A stretch of DNA of 64,000 bases from Siphonodentalium dalli (Eukaryota; Mollusca; Scaphopoda; Gadilida; Siphonodentaliidae), in assembly GCA_032622095.1 (NCBI GenBank), contig CP136066.1, forward strand, positions 94,325,319 through 94,389,318, read 5' to 3'. The position numbers were made by a program, and so were the translations under genes. Shown one piece after another: positions 58,186 through 64,000 of the stretch (position 1 is the first letter of the stretch; each line of letters starts with the position of its first letter). The notes below the pieces were generated by a model. It did not search any database, was not told the DNA's origin, and saw only the letters and a list, made by a program, of their open reading frames with translations.

Positions 58186-58517
58186 GCGCAACATTTAAAA
58201 CCATACATATATAATTGGCATTGCGGCTGACGCAGTTAAATGCATCCGATTTCATAAAGTTTTGAAATCGGTTGTTTTTAACTGCGTGAGCCGCCAACCC
58301 AGAGATATATGTATGGTTTGTCGCCACCCCAGTGATATATGTATGGTTTGTCGCCACCCCAGTGATATATATATGTATGGTTTGTCGCCACCCCAGTGAT
58401 ATATGTATGGTTTGTCGACACCCCAGTGATATATGTATGGTTTCAAACATTGCTCATATAACCCGATAGCCGCATTCATTGGCGCGTGCGTCAGCCACAG
58501 GTCTGTGGAAGCAGCTT
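58186..58517. repeat. Second foldback piece with 30-bp minisatellite
   Basis: 58186-58260 and the start of 58260-58517 are inverted relatives of the preceding foldback arms. Inside, 58291-58444 has five units of GTCGCCACCCCAGTGATATA plus TGTATGGTTT (30 bp; one unit is 34). The minus-strand ORF repeating TIHISLGWRQ is a product of the 30-bp period. Confidence 0.8.
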
Positions 58518-58520
58518 CAA

Positions 58521-58866
58521 CCCTTTACCCAACAAAACGGCCAAAACCGGCCAAATAAAGCTTCAACAGCCTAAAATATCTTCGGTCTGTCTCAATAGAA
58601 CCATACAAATATGGATATCATTGGAACCGGCTCCTTGACCACATTGTGATAGTTACAGTTATGCCCTGTGCCAATGCATTCTCTTATATATAAGAGAATG
58701 CATTGGCCTAAATTTTCTTTTACCATTTTTTCTTACATTCTTTAACAATTTTATAATTTTTAATGTGTTAAGCCAATGCATTCTCTTATATATGCGAGGC
58801 GACCTATGGTCGACTCGCATATATAAGAGAATGCATTGGCACAGGGCCGTTCTGTTGGGTAAAGGG
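58521..58866. mobile_element. TTAA MITE family 1, copy 2
   Basis: 346 bp. The left end is CCCTTTACCCAACAAAACGG after TCAA (58517-58520), a one-base change from TTAA; the right TTAA is at 58867-58870. The first inner palindrome has collapsed to 36 bp (58671-58706), losing its centre, while the second is complete. Deletion at a palindrome centre fits replication slippage. Confidence 0.85.
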
Positions 58867-58870
58867 TTAA

Positions 58871-60894
58871 GAAAAATTCAGTCAGGTTGGTTCTCAGATG
58901 CGCCAATAGAGAGCGTTTCTTGTTTTTTCTATTCCTGTTTATGGTAAACACAAAGAGCGTTTGTCTCACAAAGAGCGTTTGTCTCACTTCGGTGCTAATA
59001 AGGTTTGCCATCGATGAATGGCTTATGCATTTTCCTAATGCACCACACACCTTGCCAACTGCGCCACAAGAGAAAGTTATTTCCGAGCACACTCTTCTCT
59101 CCTCGCAATCCTCGGGACTGGAATTTCGTCGGACCGTGGGAATGTTGCACCATCAAAGAGGCGGGTAATTACCTTGGTAGTCCTCATCTACATTAAGTGA
59201 ATAACGGAGTCTTGCTCCTATGTTTTTCTTTAATGAACAGGGTGGTATTTCTTCCTATGATCATTTAACTAATTCTGTCCCGTTGAGTTGTGCAATAAGG
59301 ACGAAGGTGTGCATAATACAACTTGGGTTATTGTGGGGACTTGTCTGCACCGCACAGCGGGTGAGTTCCACCCACTCACATACCTAGTCTTTTTGTTTTA
59401 TTAAAGGGACTTAAGTCCTTCGAAGTGGATACGATACATGCTTAATAACATACATGCCAGTAAAATCGTTTTTCAAGAAGAAAACGAAAAAATAGCTATA
59501 CTTTGTTCTTAATTTCATTCAACACTCCTCCCATAATAAGCTGTGTGTTGCAACCATTGTTATGTAAACAGTACTGTTATAGCTACATTCCCAATCAAAG
59601 TCCAATTAGTCGAATAAAATACCAATATTCAATTAATATGTAATGGTAAACATTGGAAAAGGTCAAGGCATTGACAAATATTATGAAAAACAGATTCAGA
59701 CTAAATATTTGAATTATTGGCTCGATCGTGCAGCAATCATTACTTACAGATTGCTGTAACAGTATTTTTTTCATAACACTGGTTTCAATGAGCTGAAGTG
59801 AACATAAGAACAAAGTCGATCTATATTATACCACATTCACCTTGCATGGTTATGATGGATTTATATATTTTACAGATTCGATCTACCATGAACCGCGAAG
59901 GACTTGCGTCCATTTAAAGGCCCACTTAATTATTGAACCCCCAGCTAAATAAATTTTATATATATGCCGTATTATATACCATTTAAAAGCTCAAAAACTT
60001 AATCGGTGTAATAAACTGTGAACATGCTGTTTTTGTTGAGATACCGACTTGGAGTTCTGTGCTCAAGTTTAATTATTTTCAATGGAAGTGGAATAACTCT
60101 ATATCTTAAGATACAGAGTTATTCCTCTTCCATTGAAATTACATTTTAAGTTTGAATTCTGGGAGCCATAACGGGTGAAATCTTTCAATGATTTCAGCTT
60201 TTTTCTATTTCTCTTTGGTCATCTTCTGAGATACAGACGTTTCAAATGGTGATAAATTATAGTAATTTGATCATATTTTTATGGCATAGATTGTTATTAA
60301 AACCGTGTATCAAGGCACTATAACAAATAATCGGTGACTCGAAAAATTAAATGGGCCTTACAATGATTGTTTTTATAGAATATTTTTCATTTCTGTTATT
60401 TGTAATTGGCATAGCTTATCACAAACCAAAAATCAACAATAAACGAAATTGAAATTCTCATCTACACCTTTTACCGGGCTCGGCCTCTAGAATGAGATAG
60501 ACACGTTATAGTTTTCTGGGTATAACATAATAAATATGAATCGAATACCTGTGCCCGGAAATATTGATTTCATTTCGAATTTTCTGGTATAATATACCGA
60601 CAATCATTTTGGGAAGTTTTACAGCTCGCGTTCGTTCGGAGCGTAGCATGCGTCATAACTCTATCTAAAAATTCAAAAAATAGTAACGAAAAATATCCCA
60701 TTATATAAGAACACATCGATATAAATCAATATTAATTGATAGAAGCGTTCCGGGGCAGGTGCCTTCGACTCATATTTCTTAGTTTATACCCCGGAAACTA
60801 TAAAAAACGTTTTTAGGAAGAGATTGACCACCTTTAAGTCGTATTTCTAGTCGCTGCGGTCGATTTCGCTATGAATGTACGCAAAAATAGACAA
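58871..60894. other. Unrecognised sequence
   Basis: No supported gene. CACAAAGAGCGTTTGTCT is doubled at about 58950-58985. A hairpin is listed separately. About 60725-60810 is similar to about 11020-11110. Confidence 0.45.
60077..60138. repeat. 62-bp hairpin
   Basis: TTTCAATGGAAGTGGAATAA and its complement meet at ATATCTTAAGATA; one mismatch per ~15 bp. No flanking duplication is evident. Confidence 0.85.
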
Positions 60895-61509
60895 TAACAC
60901 CCGCCGACCGTACCGCCACCAGGGGACCGATCGAGATGAAGCATGTTTATCGTGCAGAATAGACCTGTGTGTATCAAATTCCAATCCCGAAGTCGATCGG
61001 CACTGTTAACCCCTAATTTGCTGCCGGTTCCGTGAGGTCCGCAAAAATAAAAAAAGGCACCGTCCGCCCCCCCCCCCCCCTAGCTGCCTGACCACGCAAG
61101 GGGACATCACGTCATGCAGAGAATACCCCTCTGCATCCATGGGCGATCGGACAAGTCGCAAACATGCAACAACACAGACAATAACACCCGCCGACCGTAC
61201 CGCCACCACGCAGGGGATCGAGCGAGATGGGGCTTGCATTATCGAGCAGAATGTACCAAAGTTCCAATCCCAAAGTCGATAGCTAGAGTGGAAACGGCAC
61301 TATTAACCCTTAACTTGCGCCGGTTCAGTTTGGTCGAAAAATCCAAAAAAGGCAACGACCCTGGTGGCGGTACGGTCGGCGGGTTTTATTGTCAGTGTTT
61401 TTGTGAGATAGGGCATGCATTATCGTGCAGAATATACCTGTATGTACCAAATTTCCAATACCCAAGTCGATAGCTCGAGCGGAAACTTCACTATTAACCC
61501 ATAACTTGC
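60895..61509. repeat. GC-rich interspersed repeat cluster R3
   Basis: The modules AGACAATAACACCCGCCGAC, CCGTACCGCCACCAGGGG, CGAGATGGG, TCCAATCCCNAAGTCGATAG and GTTAACCCNTAACTTGCG recur in direct order at 60889-61020 and 61163-61325, and reversed at 61361-61400. A C14 run lies at 61067-61080. ORFs in this part are explained by the repeat. Confidence 0.75.
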
Positions 61510-62297
61510 GACTAAAATCCGACCGCACCACCCAGGGGTAAGAGCGAGATGGGCCATGCACTATCGTGCAGAATAGACCTGTAGGTATCGAAGTTCCAAT
61601 CCCCAAGTCGATAGCTCGAGCGAAAATGGCCACGTTAACCCCTAACTTGCGACCGGTTCCGTCAGGTACGCAAAATCCAAAAAGGAACCGACCGCACCTC
61701 CCCTAGCTGCCTGGCCACGGAAAGGGACACCATATCATGTAGCGATCGGACAAGTCGCTTCAGCTGTAGGTCGAATTCGGTATATGAATGTACGCAAAAA
61801 CAAGAACTTTTGTATATACATGTCTATTCTGCAATATAATGCATGCCCCACCTGGCAAAACACACAGACAATAACACTCGCCGGCCGTACCGCCACCAGG
61901 TAGCGCATGTCATATCTCGCTCGGTCCCCTGGTGGCGGTATACGGTCGGCGGGTGTTATCGTCTGTGTTTTGCGTAGATTCATAGCGACAACAGCGTATG
62001 TGTTAATATCTTCACTTCCGATACAGCTAGCGACTTGCCCGATCGCTAATGGATGCAGAGGGGTTTCGCTGCATGATATGGTGTCCCTTTCCGTGGTCAG
62101 GCAGCTAGAGGAGGTGCGGTGGTGCCTTTTTAATTTGCGTAACCGACGGAACCAGTCGCAAGTTAGGGGTTAACGTGGCCGTTTCCGCTCGAGCTATCGA
62201 CTTGGGGTTGGAACTTCGATACCTACAGGTCTATTCTGCACGATAGTGCATGGCCCATCTCGCTCTTACCCCTGGGTGGTGCGGTCGGATTTTAGTA
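61510..62297. mobile_element. GC-rich foldback element of the R3 family
   Basis: ACTAAAATCCGACCGCACCA at 61510 is inverted at 62278-62297. The arms (about 390 bp each) share GAGATGGGCCATGCACTATC, CCCAAGTCGATAGCTCGAGC and GTTAACCCCTAACTTGCGAC, and meet at 61857-61975 in CGTACCGCCACCAGG/CCTGGTGGCGG. The outer ~200 bp are almost identical and the middle is more diverged. No transposase is present. Confidence 0.8.
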
Positions 62298-62390
62298 GTA
62301 GCGTCCAATATGTATCAGGATGGCCAATATGTTGACTAAACCATGTGGTAATGCCGCTGAGTGCACTCGCTGCAACCAAACGTATTCACG

Positions 62391-62847
62391 GTGGGGAATC
62401 ACGTGGTTTCGAGGTTGATGACTACCACGCATTCAAAATGGACGAGGCAAGTGCGAAGGCAAACAATACATAATATATGAGGAAATGACACAAAACATAG
62501 CATTTTTACTGTTACGAGCATATGCCAGTTTATTTTAAAAACAAGATGATACCATATTTTTTCGGAAATACTCAGTAGTTTTCTATAACATTCTGACCAA
62601 AGTTGCCAGTCGGAGGTACGTGGAATACACCAGTCCATACATCTAGCAGAATCATTCAACTGGCAACTTTGGTCAGAATATTAGAGCAAACAACTGTGAG
62701 TTTGGATACAAATGAGGCATAATCTTGTTTGAAAATATTATTGTCCTAGTGTATTACCTTTTTCCTCGTTTCTGGTCGCATTTGAGATAGCCTCGGCCAT
62801 TATGAATGCGTGGTACTCATCAACTCGAAACCACGTGAATCCCCCAC
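62391..62847. repeat. Nested inverted repeats
   Basis: The outer arms 62391-62448 and 62790-62847 match inverted (GTGGGGAATCACGTGGTTTC). Within them, 62583-62610 and 62658-62685 form a second pair (TTCTGACCAAAGTTGCCAGT). It is probably one foldback element inserted in another. Confidence 0.75.
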
Positions 62848-63243
62848 CATGCCATCACAATCTCCTGTTTCATCTGGTATATCTGGAGTGTCCACCTGAG
62901 TTTGTACAGAAGACGCGAAACACATTTTGGTATTCGCTGCTTGAGGTATTCGGAATTGAAACTTATATATATTTCTTGCCAAAATGAATACTGATATATT
63001 AATTGCCTACTATCTAATAGGCGGTTGTATCCCAGCGCAGATTGTGCAGGCATGTCGCTCGATTGCGGATTAAGGATAGAATTGCATGGCTCATATTGTG
63101 ACGGGGTATGTTGGCAAGTTTCGTGTTACGTGTAGCACATTCGGTTTGGCAGATATAGCCACAATTAGATATCGAAGCTCTGAACAAATTTAAAAGAATG
63201 ATACAAGAATTGAGTGCTTTGTATTCTCGTTGTTGTATATGGG
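62848..63243. other. No recognisable feature
   Basis: AT-rich sequence without supported gene or repeat. Confidence 0.45.
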
Positions 63244-63247
63244 TTAA

Positions 63248-63630
63248 CCCTTTACCCAACAAACCGGCCAAAATGGCAAAATAAAGCTTCAACAGCCTAA
63301 AATATCTTCGGTCTGTCTCAATAGAACCATACAAATATGGATATCATTGGAACCGGCTCCTTGACCACATTGTGATAGTTACAGTTATACCCTGTGCCAA
63401 TGCATTCTCTCATATATGCGAGTCGACCATAGGTCGCCTCGCATATATAAGAGAATGCATTGGCCTAAAAATTTTTTTTACCATTTTTTCTTACAATCTT
63501 TAACAATTTTATAATTTTTAATGTGTTAAGCCAATGCATTCTCTTATATATGCGAGGCGACCTATGGTCGACTCGCATATATACATGTAAGAGAATGCAT
63601 TGGCAGAGCGCCCTTCTGTTGGGTAAAGGG
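63248..63630. mobile_element. TTAA MITE family 1, copy 3
   Basis: 383 bp with perfect TTAA on both sides (63244-63247 and 63631-63634). The ends CCCTTTACCCAACA are perfect inverted copies over 14 bp. The inner palindromes are at 63397-63465 and 63530-63604; the second carries a small ACATGT insertion. Confidence 0.9.
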
Positions 63631-63634
63631 TTAA

Positions 63635-63893
63635 CCATTTCGTTACTACATGTAAATGGATTCTCCCATTCAATTCTAAAAGTATACATTGGAATAGTAT
63701 AGTTTTCATTTGGAGGAGCGTTTAGGAACAATGAGAGACAGACGAAAAGATAATACAAATTTATGCAGAAGCCAGAAGGGTTCATATCCTTCTGTGAGAA
63801 ATGTTGAGATAACAACAAAATGGCCGTTTGTTGATCTTATTATATCAACATTTCCTAAGTAAACTACTCGTCAATGATATAGTTAATAACGGG
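63635..63893. mobile_element. TTAA MITE family 2, copy c
   Basis: It starts at the very TTAA (63631-63634) that closes the family-1 MITE and ends before TTAA at 63894-63897. The interior matches 10337-10618 (GTAAATGGATTCTCCCATTC, GTTTGTTGATCTTATTAT, ACTCGTCAATGA). The ends are CCATTTCGTTACTA and, inverted, CCCGTTATTAACTA. Confidence 0.75.
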
Positions 63894-64000
63894 TTAAAAT
63901 ATGTCTGTTTCGTTTTCGTCGTGGCATTTTATAACAGGTGGTCCATTCCAATCGCATGCACACCCGATTCTGCAATCGTGAACAATATTGTATTTACTGC

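Noticed and set aside
58252-58479. ORFs with TIHISLGWRQ repeats
   Set aside because: Direct result of a 30-bp minisatellite, which is a multiple of three.
58760-59092. 110-codon ORF on the minus strand
   Set aside because: It lies largely over MITE palindrome sequence.

Overview
The window is eukaryotic, repeat-dominated and AT-rich. Nothing in it looks bacterial: there are no operons, almost no long ORFs, and most recognisable coding sequence belongs to transposable elements. The mix of an APE-type LINE with a 2A-like peptide, a second decayed LINE family, TTAA and TA-flanked MITEs, a 161-bp tandem repeat carrying GAGTTATGGCCCTT and many GGGCAATAACTC-type repeats suggests a marine invertebrate. 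A lophotrochozoan, perhaps a mollusc, is my best guess, and that is inference only.

Layout. 1-22.6 kb holds dispersed and tandem repeats, a decayed LINE RT (1.5-2.9 kb, minus), a tRNA-like SINE head (3.2 kb), a 161-bp tandem array (7.3-8.2 kb), a candidate Gln-rich exon (9.9-10.3 kb, minus), MITEs at 10.3 and 13.0 kb, an RT scrap at 17.2 kb and a probable first exon of a hAT-type TTF-zinc-finger gene (18.6-19.1 kb, minus).

22.6-53 kb is the most striking part: three long, nearly identical inverted duplications that interlock. IR1 is 22647-26578 against 33640-37569 and surrounds a 7-kb spacer with a nearly complete LINE. IR2 is 37583-42799 against 44680-49902, and each arm carries an L1-ORF1-like gene. 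IR3 is 43130-44673 against 51403-52946. Neighbouring arms abut with only 13 and 6 bp between them.

53-64 kb holds a more diverged inverted repeat (IR4), a candidate 2.75-kb TIR element, a palindromic Tc1/mariner-type MITE, a foldback with two mirror-image hammerhead-like cores, a GC-rich foldback, and two more copies of the TTAA MITE.

No complete host gene can be supported. The coding parts are best read as pieces of LINEs (endonuclease, reverse transcriptase, ORF1-like RNA-binding protein) plus two candidate exons. Promoters cannot be assigned from sequence alone. The long inverted arms could be real foldback rearrangements or haplotype/assembly chimeras; reads spanning the junctions would decide.
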